Below, piece by piece: positions 5,395-12,492 of a DNA stretch of 14,609 bases. The position numbers and the translations under genes were made by a program. Position 1 is the first letter of the stretch, and every line of letters starts with the position of its first letter. The notes below the pieces were generated by a model. That model was given only the letters and a program-made list of their open reading frames with translations, did no database searches and was not told the origin of the DNA. The stretch lies in NCBI GenBank assembly GCA_017501345.1, contig JAFVXC010000021.1:1-14609 (forward strand), given 5' to 3'. The stretch is from Clostridia bacterium (lineage in GTDB: Bacteria > Bacillota_A > Clostridia > Oscillospirales > CAG-272).

Positions 5395-7113
5395 TCAAAC
5401 GTCCATAATGACGGGGAGGATCATCGGCTTTCTCTTGGTCTGCGAATAGAGGAATTTCGTCAGATCATCGCGCAGGCGTGTCTTGACCTGCATACGGTCA
5501 AAGCCCTTGCGTGCGTTGAGACAAGCGTTCAGCGTCTCAATGGCGATCTGTCTCACCTCATCCATCAGCTCCTCCGCCTCGCGCACGTAAACGAAGCCGC
5601 GCGAAATAATATCGGGGCCGGAGATGATCAGACCTGCGTCCTCGTCGATTCCCGCGACGACGACGATGAGACCGTCCTGTGCCAGATGGCGCCGATCCCT
5701 GAGGACGATGTTCCCGACGTCACCGACGCCATAACCATCCACAAGCACCTTTCCTGCGGGAACGGGCTCTCCCCAATCCGCGCTGTCAGCCGTAATTTCA
5801 AGCACCTTACCGATATCCGCAATGAAAATATTGGTCTCGGGAATACCGATCTCCCGCGCGAGCTCGCGGTTTGCCATCATATGGCGGTACTCTCCGTGGA
5901 TCGGCATAAAGAACTTCGGCTTCGTAAGTGCCTGCAAGAGCTTCAGCTCCTCCTGGCAGGCGTGCCCCGAAACGTGCACCTCGACCGCGGCGTCGTGAAG
6001 CACCTGCACGCCGTTTTTCGTAAGCTCGTTGACGATACGTCCAACCAGCTTTTCGTTCCCCGGGATCGGATTCGAGGAGAGTACGACGAGGTCGTTATGG
6101 TTCAGGATCACCTCTCTGTGATCACCGAACGCCATTCGGTAGAGCGCCGACATCGGCTCACCCTGGCTGCCCGTCGTGATCAGTGTGATCTCCTCGGGCT
6201 TATAGCGCTTCATATCGGAGAGCTCGATCAGCACGCCGTCGGGCACGTGCATATATCCAAGCTCCATTGCGGCAGACAGGATATTCAGCATACTGCGTCC
6301 CGTGACCGCAACCTTTCTGCCGTGACGGACGCTTGCGTCGATGATCTGCTGTACTCTGTGAACGTTCGACGAGAAGGTCGCGATCACGAGTCTTTTATCC
6401 GAGTGCATCGTAAAGATGAATTCGAGGGATTTCCCGACCTTCTTCTCCGAGGGCGTGTAGCCGGGACGCTCGGCGTTTGTCGATTCGCACATCAGAAGGA
6501 GAACCCCTCTGCGTCCAAGCTCCCCAAGACGGGTCAGGTTCATCATTTCACCCTCGATCGGAGTGGTATCGAGCTTAAAGTCACCTGAGTGCAAGATCGT
6601 ACCGACGGGTGTGGTGATCGCGAGACAGCACGCGTCAGCGATCGAGTGATTGACGCGAATGAACTCAACGGTAAATGCGCCGAGACGGACGGTATCGCCC
6701 GCCTTTACGCAGTTCAGGATCGGCTCCTCGGGGAGGCGATGCTCCTGCAGCTTATTCTGTATGATACCGAGCGTCAGTCTCGTGCCGTAGATCGGCGGAT
6801 TGATCGATCGGAGTGCGTAAGGGATCGCACCGATGTGGTCCTCGTGTCCGTGCGTCAGACAGAGCCCGCGGATCTTGTCCTTGTTTGCTTCGAGATAAGA
6901 GATATCCGGAATAACGAGGTCAATGCCCGGCATATCCTCGTCCGGAAATCCGAGACCGCAGTCCACGACGAGGATATCGTCCTCGTATTCGATCACGGTC
7001 ATATTCTTGCCGACCTCGTTCAGTCCGCCGAGCGGTATGATCTTCAGCTTCGACTTCGGCTTCGGCTTCGCCTTTGCGCGTCGATCGGTCGGTTTTTTGC
7101 TTCCGTATTTCAT
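5395..7113 (-). CDS. rnjA: Ribonuclease J
   Basis: A beta-CASP metallo-beta-lactamase ribonuclease with 5'-to-3' exonuclease and endonuclease activity in mRNA turnover and rRNA maturation; cytoplasmic. At 572 aa it is close to Bacillus RNase J1. Metal ligands are visible: THGHEDH (H88, H90, D92, H93), H156 and D178 (LHSGDFK). The beta-CASP part carries FSSNVHRVQQ (about 248), SGH (H384) and PIHGEYRHM (H406), followed by the C-terminal domain. A Lys/Pro-rich head (residues 12-23) precedes the catalytic fold. The ATG at 7113 is the only AUG, but the clear AAAGGAA site (7143-7137) is more than 20 nt away and lies nine bases before an in-frame ATT (7128-7126), so translation may start five codons earlier. 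The gene has a consensus promoter and a long leader. No clear terminator follows its stop. Confidence 0.95.
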   Translation of the reverse strand: MKYGSKKPTDRRAKAKPKPKSKLKIIPLGGLNEVGKNMTVIEYEDDILVVDCGLGFPDEDMPGIDLVIPDISYLEANKDKIRGLCLTHGHEDHIGAIPYALRSINPPIYGTRLTLGIIQNKLQEHRLPEEPILNCVKAGDTVRLGAFTVEFIRVNHSIADACCLAITTPVGTILHSGDFKLDTTPIEGEMMNLTRLGELGRRGVLLLMCESTNAERPGYTPSEKKVGKSLEFIFTMHSDKRLVIATFSSNVHRVQQIIDASVRHGRKVAVTGRSMLNILSAAMELGYMHVPDGVLIELSDMKRYKPEEITLITTGSQGEPMSALYRMAFGDHREVILNHNDLVVLSSNPIPGNEKLVGRIVNELTKNGVQVLHDAAVEVHVSGHACQEELKLLQALTKPKFFMPIHGEYRHMMANRELAREIGIPETNIFIADIGKVLEITADSADWGEPVPAGKVLVDGYGVGDVGNIVLRDRRHLAQDGLIVVVAGIDEDAGLIISGPDIISRGFVYVREAEELMDEVRQIAIETLNACLNARKGFDRMQVKTRLRDDLTKFLYSQTKRKPMILPVIMDV

Positions 7114-7143
7114 TGTTGAATTTTTAATACTGATCGTTCCTTT

Positions 7144-7310
7144 CTGTATTTCTTTTTTGTTTTATATCAGCGCCGTGCCGTGATGTGCGAGAGCACCCTC
7201 CGAAGAGAGATTTCTCCCTCTGTAAGAAGGCTTTCCGATCCCCTCGCTACCGGATAACGTGGCGCTTATGATCTTTTTTCTGAATGAGATGCCCGATCCC
7301 AATTTACCAA
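7144..7310 (-). promoter_or_regulatory. Long structured 5' leader of rnjA
   Basis: From the predicted start near 7310 to the ribosome site is about 165 nt. AGCGCC (minus 7266-7261) can pair with GGCGCU (7174-7169), closing a domain that contains a 7-bp stem (one G-U) capped by a GAAA tetraloop (7221-7204) and a GUGC/GCAC hairpin (7196-7185). I cannot match it to a named RNA family. The stems are read by eye, and energies were not computed. Confidence 0.45.
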
Positions 7311-7316
7311 AGTAAT

Positions 7317-7345
7317 ATTCTACCACAAATCTTTCCTTTTGTCAA
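7317..7345 (-). promoter_or_regulatory. Sigma-A promoter of rnjA
   Basis: TTGACA (7345-7340), a 17-bp spacer and TAGAAT (7322-7317) on the minus strand. Transcription would start near 7310, about 197 nt before the rnjA ATG. A run of seven G (plus strand 7369-7375) lies just upstream. Confidence 0.8.
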
Positions 7346-7401
7346 GAGAGGACGGTAGGATTTTCAGTGGGGGGGCCAATCGGAGAGACAGGTGGGAGGT
7401 G

Positions 7402-7692
7402 TCAAAGCAGCGCGAAAAGAAGCCAGACCACACCGACGGTGCCACTCCCCAAAAGACCGCCGAGCAAAAATCCTCCGAGTCCGATACCGGAGCTCCGCCT
7501 TCTGTGGCGGTGCTTGCCGCTCGCGATGCCGAAGCCCGCATCCTCAATGATACGGTTCGCCTCTGCCAGCATATCGTCCTCCCCCGTGGAGAGCGCCTCT
7601 CCCTCTGTCCGTAGCACAAGATGCGCCTCCTCAAAAATTTTACTGTCGGGTGTGCGGATCTGCACCATTTTTCTTTGAATTCCCTTAATCAA
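7402..7692 (-). CDS. Small membrane protein of unknown function, downstream of spmB
   Basis: 96 aa if it starts at TTG (7692-7690), which has GAGG eight bases upstream. An ATG nine codons in (7668-7666; product 88 aa, MVQIRTPDSK...) has only a distant AAGGG, so the start is open. The N-terminal half is soluble and acidic (FEEAHLVLRTEGEAL...EDDMLAEANRIIEDAG). A basic patch KHRHRRR follows, then one Gly-rich hydrophobic segment that ends at the C-terminus (about residues 68-96), giving a tail-anchored layout. I do not recognise the family. It lies 57 bp after spmB on the same strand with no terminator between, so it probably shares the spmA transcript and may act in sporulation, which is inference from position. 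Confidence 0.75.
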   Translation of the reverse strand: MIKGIQRKMVQIRTPDSKIFEEAHLVLRTEGEALSTGEDDMLAEANRIIEDAGFGIASGKHRHRRRSSGIGLGGFLLGGLLGSGTVGVVWLLFALL

Positions 7693-7749
7693 AATCTTTT
7701 CCTCTTTCCTTTTTTATGTATTCCGCTTAAAAAATGCGTGGCAAGCCTA

Positions 7750-8301
7750 TTATTGCCGAAAAAGCACCGTGTTAAACCACAGCCGTGCAATCAGGACCGA
7801 AAAAAAGATTCCGAACAGCATCACGAGAAAGGCGTAGAAAAAGGTCTTACCCTGCTTTTTCACTCCGATCGAGGCATAGTAGACCGTCACGACGTATACG
7901 ACCGTATCCCCTGCCCCCATAATGACCGAGGCGAGAAATCCCGTGAGGCTGTCCGCACCGACCGCGTGCAGAAGGTCACGGAAGGCGGCGTTTGATGCGC
8001 CGCCCGAGATCGGGCGCGCGATCAAAAGAGTCAGAAGCTCACTCGGAATACCGATCCTCTCGCTGTATGGCGAAAGCAGACCTGCAATCGCATCGGCAAG
8101 TCCCGACGCACGAAAGAGGGTGACCGCCGCAAGAAGCCCGACGAGCGTCGGAAAAAGCCCGAGAGCCGCCCTTGCTCCCGATTTTGCTCCCTCCGTAAAC
8201 GCCGAGAAATAATCACGCCGTCCCAGTAGCATAATCCCACCAACAAGCGCAAAAAGGATCGGCACCGCAAGGCTTGAGAGCGCACTGACGAGAGCCCTCA
8301 C
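7750..8301 (-). CDS. spmB: Spore maturation protein B
   Basis: 183 aa, close to the 178 aa of Bacillus SpmB, with four or five membrane segments. Family features are PISGGASNAAF and GAGDTVVYVVTVYY followed by the conserved small-Gly-Lys-Lys turn. The start is GTG at 8301, overlapping the spmA stop by four bases (GTGA), with GAGGG eight bases upstream inside spmA. A longer open frame extends to 8478, but it lies over spmA and has no better start. SpmA and SpmB act together in spore core dehydration and heat resistance in Bacillus and Clostridium, and both carry nucleoside-recognition (Gate) type membrane domains. The biochemical activity is not established. The overlapping start suggests coupled translation at equal amounts. 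Confidence 0.93.
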   Translation of the reverse strand: MRALVSALSSLAVPILFALVGGIMLLGRRDYFSAFTEGAKSGARAALGLFPTLVGLLAAVTLFRASGLADAIAGLLSPYSERIGIPSELLTLLIARPISGGASNAAFRDLLHAVGADSLTGFLASVIMGAGDTVVYVVTVYYASIGVKKQGKTFFYAFLVMLFGIFFSVLIARLWFNTVLFRQ

Positions 8302-8915
8302 TCCTTTACCCTCATATAGGAACGCTTCCTCGTCTCGATCCTTCCCACAATTCCCGTAAGGAGAAGCCCGAATACCGCCGTCCCAAGGGATGCGATACAG
8401 ATCGGGAGAAGCACCGAAAAGGGATCGGCACTTCCCGCCTCTCCACGCAGAGCGAGGATCGTCGCGGGCAGAACACAAAACGGTGCGGTGTTCAGAACGG
8501 TCAGGGTTACCATCTCAGGCGTCGGACGGTCAGGCGTCGGATTCCTTTTTTGCATTTTCAGAAGCGCCGAGAGTGCAAAGGGCGTTGCGGCATTTCCGAT
8601 CCCGAGGAGATTGGCGGCAAGACAGCAAGAGATATCCTCTCGGATCTCCCGCCCCTCCTCGCCCTCCGAAAGCCGCGGAAGGATCACGCGAAGGATCGGT
8701 GCGAGGAGCCGTGCAAGTCCCTTGATCGCGCCCGCCTCCCGCAGAACCGACAAAACCCCATTCCACAGCGCCATCGTTCCGCAAAGGAAAAGTACAAGCT
8801 CGACCGCGCTCTCCGCACCGTTGAAAATTGCCCCCGCAAGCGCCGCTCCCTGCCCCGTGGCGATCCCATATCCAATCGAAAAGAGACAAAGTATCCCAAA
8901 TATCCTTCCTGCCAT
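8298..8915 (-). CDS. spmA: Spore maturation protein A
   Basis: 205 aa (Bacillus SpmA is 196). The ATG at 8915 is chosen over an upstream one at 8939 because GGGAGG lies seven bases before it. The membrane protein shows the family's GIGNAATPFALSALLKMQK motif near the centre and LNTAPFCVLPATILALR later, matching the NTxxxxLxPTT region of SpmA. It works with SpmB in dehydration of the developing spore core. In Bacillus subtilis spmAB follow dacB under a mother-cell sigma factor. Here no dacB is adjacent, and the gene stands divergent from an AbrB-type regulator with a Spo0A box between. The best promoter I can see is a weak sigma-A-like one, and no convincing sigma-E or sigma-G box was found. 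Confidence 0.93.
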   Translation of the reverse strand: MAGRIFGILCLFSIGYGIATGQGAALAGAIFNGAESAVELVLFLCGTMALWNGVLSVLREAGAIKGLARLLAPILRVILPRLSEGEEGREIREDISCCLAANLLGIGNAATPFALSALLKMQKRNPTPDRPTPEMVTLTVLNTAPFCVLPATILALRGEAGSADPFSVLLPICIASLGTAVFGLLLTGIVGRIETRKRSYMRVKE

Positions 8916-8940
8916 CCAAAATCCTCCCAAAAATACCACG

Positions 8941-8969
8941 TATATATCAATATTGGCAAAAATTGTTAA
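8941..8969 (-). promoter_or_regulatory. Possible promoter of spmA
   Basis: TTAACA (8969-8964), a 17-bp spacer and TATATA (8946-8941) on the minus strand, 26 bp before the spmA ATG. The match is weaker than the other promoters in the window. A sporulation sigma factor may be used instead. Confidence 0.35.
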
Positions 8970-8981
8970 TCTTCTGTGAAC

Positions 8982-8990
8982 TTCGACAAA
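8982..8990 (-). promoter_or_regulatory. Spo0A binding site (0A box)
   Basis: The minus strand reads TTTGTCGAA, an exact match to the core 0A box (TGTCGAA). It lies six bases upstream of the abrB -35 and twelve upstream of the weak spmA -35, between the two divergent promoters. Spo0A represses abrB in Bacillus subtilis, so the context fits. Binding has not been shown. Confidence 0.65.
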
Positions 8991-8996
8991 AACCTA

Positions 8997-9025
8997 TTGA
9001 CATTGACTGCTCCTCGGTATATAAT
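8997..9025 (+). promoter_or_regulatory. Consensus sigma-A promoter of abrB
   Basis: TTGACA (8997-9002), a 17-bp spacer and TATAAT (9020-9025): a full consensus match. The transcript would begin near 9032 with a leader of about 80 nt and no evident structure. Confidence 0.9.
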
Positions 9026-9111
9026 ACCTATAGTGACAAATTCCACCAGTTTTAACGTATAAAAACCATTTTGCACACATAAAAAATCAAAAAGAAAGAG
9101 AGGTTACAACC

Positions 9112-9357
9112 ATGAAATCTACCGGATTTGTAAAAAAAATCGACGAGCTTGGTCGCATCCTGATCCCCAAGGAGCTTCGCTCCAATATGGAGCTCGACAC
9201 AAAGGACGCCCTTGAAATGTTCGTCGACGGCGACCGCATCGTTCTGCAAAAGTATCAGCCCGCCTGCATCTTCTGTAATAACGCCGACGATATCATCTTC
9301 TTCGAGGGTCGCAGAGTTTGCGCTTCCTGCCTTTCGAAGCTGAAGTCGCAGTACTGA
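9112..9357 (+). CDS. AbrB/SpoVT-family transition-state regulator with CXXC pairs
   Basis: 81 aa. Residues 1-48 form the swapped-hairpin DNA-binding domain typical of AbrB: GFVKKIDELGRILIPKELR, then the acidic-to-basic strand MFVDGDRIVLQKY. The C-terminal part differs from Bacillus AbrB and holds two Cys pairs, C52-IF-C55 and C70-AS-C73, a pattern common in clostridial AbrB-like proteins and likely a small zinc site or dimer element. The ATG follows GAGAGG at seven bases. It is the only plus-strand gene here. It has a consensus promoter adjoining a Spo0A box and ends at a strong terminator. A growth-phase or sporulation switch role follows from the family and context. Which AbrB paralogue this is cannot be told, so no symbol is given. 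Confidence 0.93.
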   Translation: MKSTGFVKKIDELGRILIPKELRSNMELDTKDALEMFVDGDRIVLQKYQPACIFCNNADDIIFFEGRRVCASCLSKLKSQY

Positions 9358-9380
9358 TCGAGATCCCCTACATCTATATG

Positions 9381-9419
9381 CCAAAAGAGCGGCTCACTAT
9401 GCGTGAGCCGCTCTTTTGG
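9381..9419. terminator. Bidirectional intrinsic terminator between abrB and birA
   Basis: A perfect 17-bp inverted repeat (9381-9397 with 9403-9419) has a five-base loop. The outer pairs are A/T runs, so both strands give a GC-rich stem ending in UUUU. It lies 23 bp after the abrB stop and just past the birA stop, and serves two convergent genes. Confidence 0.9.
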
Positions 9420-9422
9420 ATT

Positions 9423-10214
9423 TTATAGCCTGATGCTGACCTCACCCGCACAAATGCTTTTCTCGCATCCATCGGAACAAATGACGGTCAGGTTGCCGTT
9501 TTCCTCGATCCGCTTCCCCACCGCCACGTAGCTACGGTCGCCCGTCACTACCGTGATCTCTCGTCCGAGAACAAGATTCCGCGCGCGGTATTCGTCCATA
9601 TATCCTCTCGGTGCGTCCCCCGAAAGAAGGGGGGATAGCTCCGAAAGAAGAACGGCGGCAAGTCGACTTCGGTCGACCGTGCGTCCGCATTCAAGGAGCA
9701 GCGACGTTGCGATCCCCGAAAGCTCCTCGGGAAACCCGTCACGGTTTACGTTGATGCCGATCCCGAGCAAAACGTACGAGAGCCCCGTTCCCGCCGGGGA
9801 AAGCGCCGATTCGGCAAGGATCCCACATACCTTTCGGTTTCCGATCCATACATCATTCACCCATTTCAGAGAGGCGTGAAGCCCGGTCACGCGCTCGATC
9901 GCGCGCGCAACGGCGACTGCCGCAAAGGTCGTGACCGACGACGCCTCCTCGGGCAAAAAACGCGGACGGAGCAGGAGCGTCATATAAATACTACTCCCCG
10001 CAGGCGAGTAAAAGGAACGACCGAGCCGACCGCGTCCTCGGGTCTGCGCATCCGCGAAAACGACCGTTCCGCTCGGCGCTCCCGCCTCAGCAAGCGCCCG
10101 CGCGGTCAGATTGGTCGATTCGAGCGTCGGATAGACCTCGATGTGATACTGCTCGAGAGACTCCCCCGCAGAGCGGATCGAGCTTTCCGAAAACGCCGTG
10201 CTCTTTTCGGTCAT
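9423..10214 (-). CDS. birA: Biotin protein ligase (biotin-[acetyl-CoA-carboxylase] ligase), no DNA-binding domain
   Basis: 263 aa. The enzyme activates biotin with ATP and transfers it to a lysine of biotin carboxyl carrier proteins; cytoplasmic. Visible motifs are STN (33-35), GRGRLGR (60-66, the biotinyl-AMP loop), KWVND (117-121), KVCGILAE (128-135) and LGIGINVN, followed by the C-terminal SH3-like domain. The N-terminal winged helix of bifunctional BirA is missing, so it is a group I ligase without its own repressor function. The ATG overlaps the stop of the upstream membrane protein gene (ATGA, 10214-10211), with GAGGAGG about ten bases before it, so translation is coupled. No biotin-dependent carboxylase gene is in view. 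Confidence 0.95.
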   Translation of the reverse strand: MTEKSTAFSESSIRSAGESLEQYHIEVYPTLESTNLTARALAEAGAPSGTVVFADAQTRGRGRLGRSFYSPAGSSIYMTLLLRPRFLPEEASSVTTFAAVAVARAIERVTGLHASLKWVNDVWIGNRKVCGILAESALSPAGTGLSYVLLGIGINVNRDGFPEELSGIATSLLLECGRTVDRSRLAAVLLSELSPLLSGDAPRGYMDEYRARNLVLGREITVVTGDRSYVAVGKRIEENGNLTVICSDGCEKSICAGEVSIRL

Positions 10215-11206
10215 TCCCGTGTATCCTCCTCTATTTCAAGATCTCCCTCTGTTCCGGGGGTATCCTCCTCCCCGGGCTTCTCCTCTGCGCCGGGGGTGGC
10301 CTCCGATCCGGAATCCTCCTCGCTCGCACCGTCCCCCGCCCTCTCAACGCTCGGTGAGAGCGGCGTCACGCAATATATGATGCATCCAACGGCCAGAAGA
10401 AGGAGCGGGAATACAAACAGCATCGGATAATACGAAAGCTTTTGCCATCCGAAAAGATAGAATAGGTAGCCTGCAAAAAGGACCGCGAGAGCCGCGATCA
10501 GCGGCTTCAGCCTCGGCAAAGCAGCGAGAAGCACCGACAAAAGGATTCCAGAAAGAGCGGCGACGAGATAATAAACGTGATTTCCCGCCTCAAACACCTC
10601 GGCGAGCACCCTGAGGCGCTCGTATCGCCAGACGGCAGAAAGTCCGTCGAGTGCCTCGTCGGGCTTCAGGATCGAAAGGAGACGCACGGATGCATCGGGA
10701 GCGCAAATATAGACCTTGAGCGCCCACAGGGATGCCGTAGCTCCGACAAATGCGGTAACGTACCGATAGAGATCGGCGGCAAGCCTTTTTTTGCTGCAAA
10801 GCGCCACGTAGGTGTGCCCCGCGACGGTGAACAGTGAGAAAAGCAAGAAGGTCATCGGCCCCGCCGTCAATACGTCCGCATCATAAAGAAGCAGAACGTA
10901 GGTCGCTGTCACGCAGGCGGGCAGAAGTGCGAGCGCGGGAAGCCGCCGAAGCAGCCCTGACACGATCGGTACGAGAGCAAAAAGAAGGAACAAAACGATA
11001 TAATATCGGTACTCCGCAACGTCGAGAAAGCTCGGGACCTCCCCTGTCGCCTCATTCGGCGTTTTGTCAAAGCCCATATATCCGAAAAACACGTGCATCG
11101 CGGCAAAGGTCGCCCCCGTTCCCGCAATGACGTTCGTAAAATTACGAAGCATCGATATCTCGGGCATATAGCCACATTCGGAAAGATCAAATTTCAGCCG
11201 CTTCAT
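10211..11206 (-). CDS. Polytopic membrane protein of unknown function with acidic C-terminal tail
   Basis: 331 aa with about eight hydrophobic segments between residues 25 and 285: an N-terminal one near 25-45, a pair near 68-110, others to 165, and four more from about 215 to 285. A soluble loop (about 170-210, including a SILKPDEALDGLSAVWRYERL stretch) lies between the halves. The last 45 residues are a low-complexity tail rich in Glu, Asp, Gly and Pro with EEDTPG-like repeats. I do not recognise the family. The gene overlaps by ATGA at both ends, with the serine dehydratase upstream and birA downstream, so the three are translated as a coupled unit. A link to serine or biotin metabolism, for example transport, is only a positional guess. 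Confidence 0.85.
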   Translation of the reverse strand: MKRLKFDLSECGYMPEISMLRNFTNVIAGTGATFAAMHVFFGYMGFDKTPNEATGEVPSFLDVAEYRYYIVLFLLFALVPIVSGLLRRLPALALLPACVTATYVLLLYDADVLTAGPMTFLLFSLFTVAGHTYVALCSKKRLAADLYRYVTAFVGATASLWALKVYICAPDASVRLLSILKPDEALDGLSAVWRYERLRVLAEVFEAGNHVYYLVAALSGILLSVLLAALPRLKPLIAALAVLFAGYLFYLFGWQKLSYYPMLFVFPLLLLAVGCIIYCVTPLSPSVERAGDGASEEDSGSEATPGAEEKPGEEDTPGTEGDLEIEEDTRE

Positions 11207-12459
11207 TCGGATTTCTCCTCTCCGTTCGTTTCAGAAGCCTCCTCTGTCATAGCAAGGCTCGGATAATATTTTGCAAGTCCGCCCATTGAGGTCTCTCGGT
11301 ATCCGAGGGCAAGATCCTTCCCCGTATTGTACATCGTCTGCACGACGACGTCGAAGCTGATCTTGCGGGAATCGGCAAGGAAATTTGCAAGAGAGAGCGC
11401 ATTGATTGCACGCATTGCGGCAACGGCATTCCGTTCGATGCAGGGAATCTGCACGAGCCCCGCGATCGGATCACAGGTAAGTCCGAGATGATGCTCCATC
11501 GCCACCTCAGCGGCGTATTCGATCTGTCCGAGCCCCATTCCAAAGAGCTCCGCAAGTGCGGCGGCAGCCATCGAGCAGGCAGAGCCGATCTCAGCCTGAC
11601 AGCCGCATTCCGCTCCGCTGATCGAGGCATTCTCCTTGATCAGGTTTCCGATAAGTCCGCCCGTTTCAAGCGCGTGAACGATCTCGAGATCGGAAAATCC
11701 GCGCGTGTCCTGCATATATTTCAGCACAGACGGCAAGACGCCGCAAGCACCGCAGGTCGGTGCGGTCACGATCGTTCCGCCCGATGCATTCTGCTCACTG
11801 ACGGCAAACGCATACGACGAGATCAGTCGATTCTCACGCGTCTGTGCCGACTCATCGATATGCCGCTGATGATAGAGGATCTGCGCACGCCTCCTTGTGC
11901 CGAGCCCACCGGGGAGGATCCCCGAGGTTGTAAGCCCCGCGTGGATCGCATCCTTCATCGCCCCCCAGACCTCAAGCAAATAGGAGCGTATGTCTTGGCC
12001 CTCACACATCTCAACGTATTCCCAAAGGCGGAGGTTATTATGGAAGCAGTAGTCCTCGATCTCGCGGAAGGTGGTAAAGGTATAGATATGCGCGCCGCCG
12101 ACCGTATCGTGGGGTTCGCCTTCGATCTCGATCGTGCCGCCGCCCACGCTGTAAATACGTAGCGTTCCGAGCGACTGCTCTCCCGAGATCGCCTCCACAT
12201 CCATCGTGTTCGGATGCACAGAGCAGACGTATTCGGTATCAAAAAGGATCTCGCAGGGCTTCGGGAAAAAGGTTTCCGCGATCACACGGTCGGTTCCGTG
12301 GCCCTTCCCCGTCAATGCGAGCGAGCCGTAAAGGGTAACGCGGAAGCGATCAGCCGACGGATAACGCCGAAGCGCAAGATATGCCGCGCGCTCGGGCCCC
12401 ATCGTATGTGAGCTTGACGGACCGCGCCCGATCTTATAGAGTTCCCTGAGTGATTGCAT
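11203..12459 (-). CDS. sdaA: L-serine dehydratase (L-serine ammonia-lyase), single chain, iron-sulfur type
   Basis: 418 aa. It converts L-serine to pyruvate and ammonia; cytoplasmic, oxygen-sensitive. The beta domain comes first (GRGPSSSHTMGPERAA at 11-26), then the alpha domain (from about 165), as in the fused enzymes of enterobacteria. In many Firmicutes these are two genes. Cluster and active-site features are APTCGACG (C236, C239), ECGCQAEIGSAC (C287 the expected ligand), LTCDP (C329) and IPC (C340), the latter three aligning with the [4Fe-4S] ligands. Fused homologues commonly end in a cysteine that reaches the cluster. Here the chain ends in an acidic, Cys-free tail. The ATG follows GGGGGAG. 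It is first gene of the operon, driven from the 12493-12521 promoter. Confidence 0.95.
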   Translation of the reverse strand: MQSLRELYKIGRGPSSSHTMGPERAAYLALRRYPSADRFRVTLYGSLALTGKGHGTDRVIAETFFPKPCEILFDTEYVCSVHPNTMDVEAISGEQSLGTLRIYSVGGGTIEIEGEPHDTVGGAHIYTFTTFREIEDYCFHNNLRLWEYVEMCEGQDIRSYLLEVWGAMKDAIHAGLTTSGILPGGLGTRRRAQILYHQRHIDESAQTRENRLISSYAFAVSEQNASGGTIVTAPTCGACGVLPSVLKYMQDTRGFSDLEIVHALETGGLIGNLIKENASISGAECGCQAEIGSACSMAAAALAELFGMGLGQIEYAAEVAMEHHLGLTCDPIAGLVQIPCIERNAVAAMRAINALSLANFLADSRKISFDVVVQTMYNTGKDLALGYRETSMGGLAKYYPSLAMTEEASETNGEEKSE

Positions 12460-12492
12460 CGCTTGCTCCCCCTAAAATACATTTATAGAATC

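Noticed and set aside
5686..6588. Plus-strand open frame of 300 codons
   Set aside because: Antisense to the conserved RNase J catalytic region; no ribosome site or domain.
7144..7310. c-di-GMP or SAM riboswitch resemblance in the rnjA leader
   Set aside because: Short strings (CCGGUAGCG, AGAGGGA) recall those families, but the order and core motifs do not match.
7369..7375. Run of seven G as a phase-variable tract
   Set aside because: It lies upstream of the rnjA -35 rather than in a spacer or reading frame, and at seven bases it is too short to argue for slippage-based switching.
8302..8478. Upstream extension of the spmB frame
   Set aside because: It overlaps spmA coding fully and lacks a ribosome site. 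The GTG with four-base overlap gives the family's normal length.
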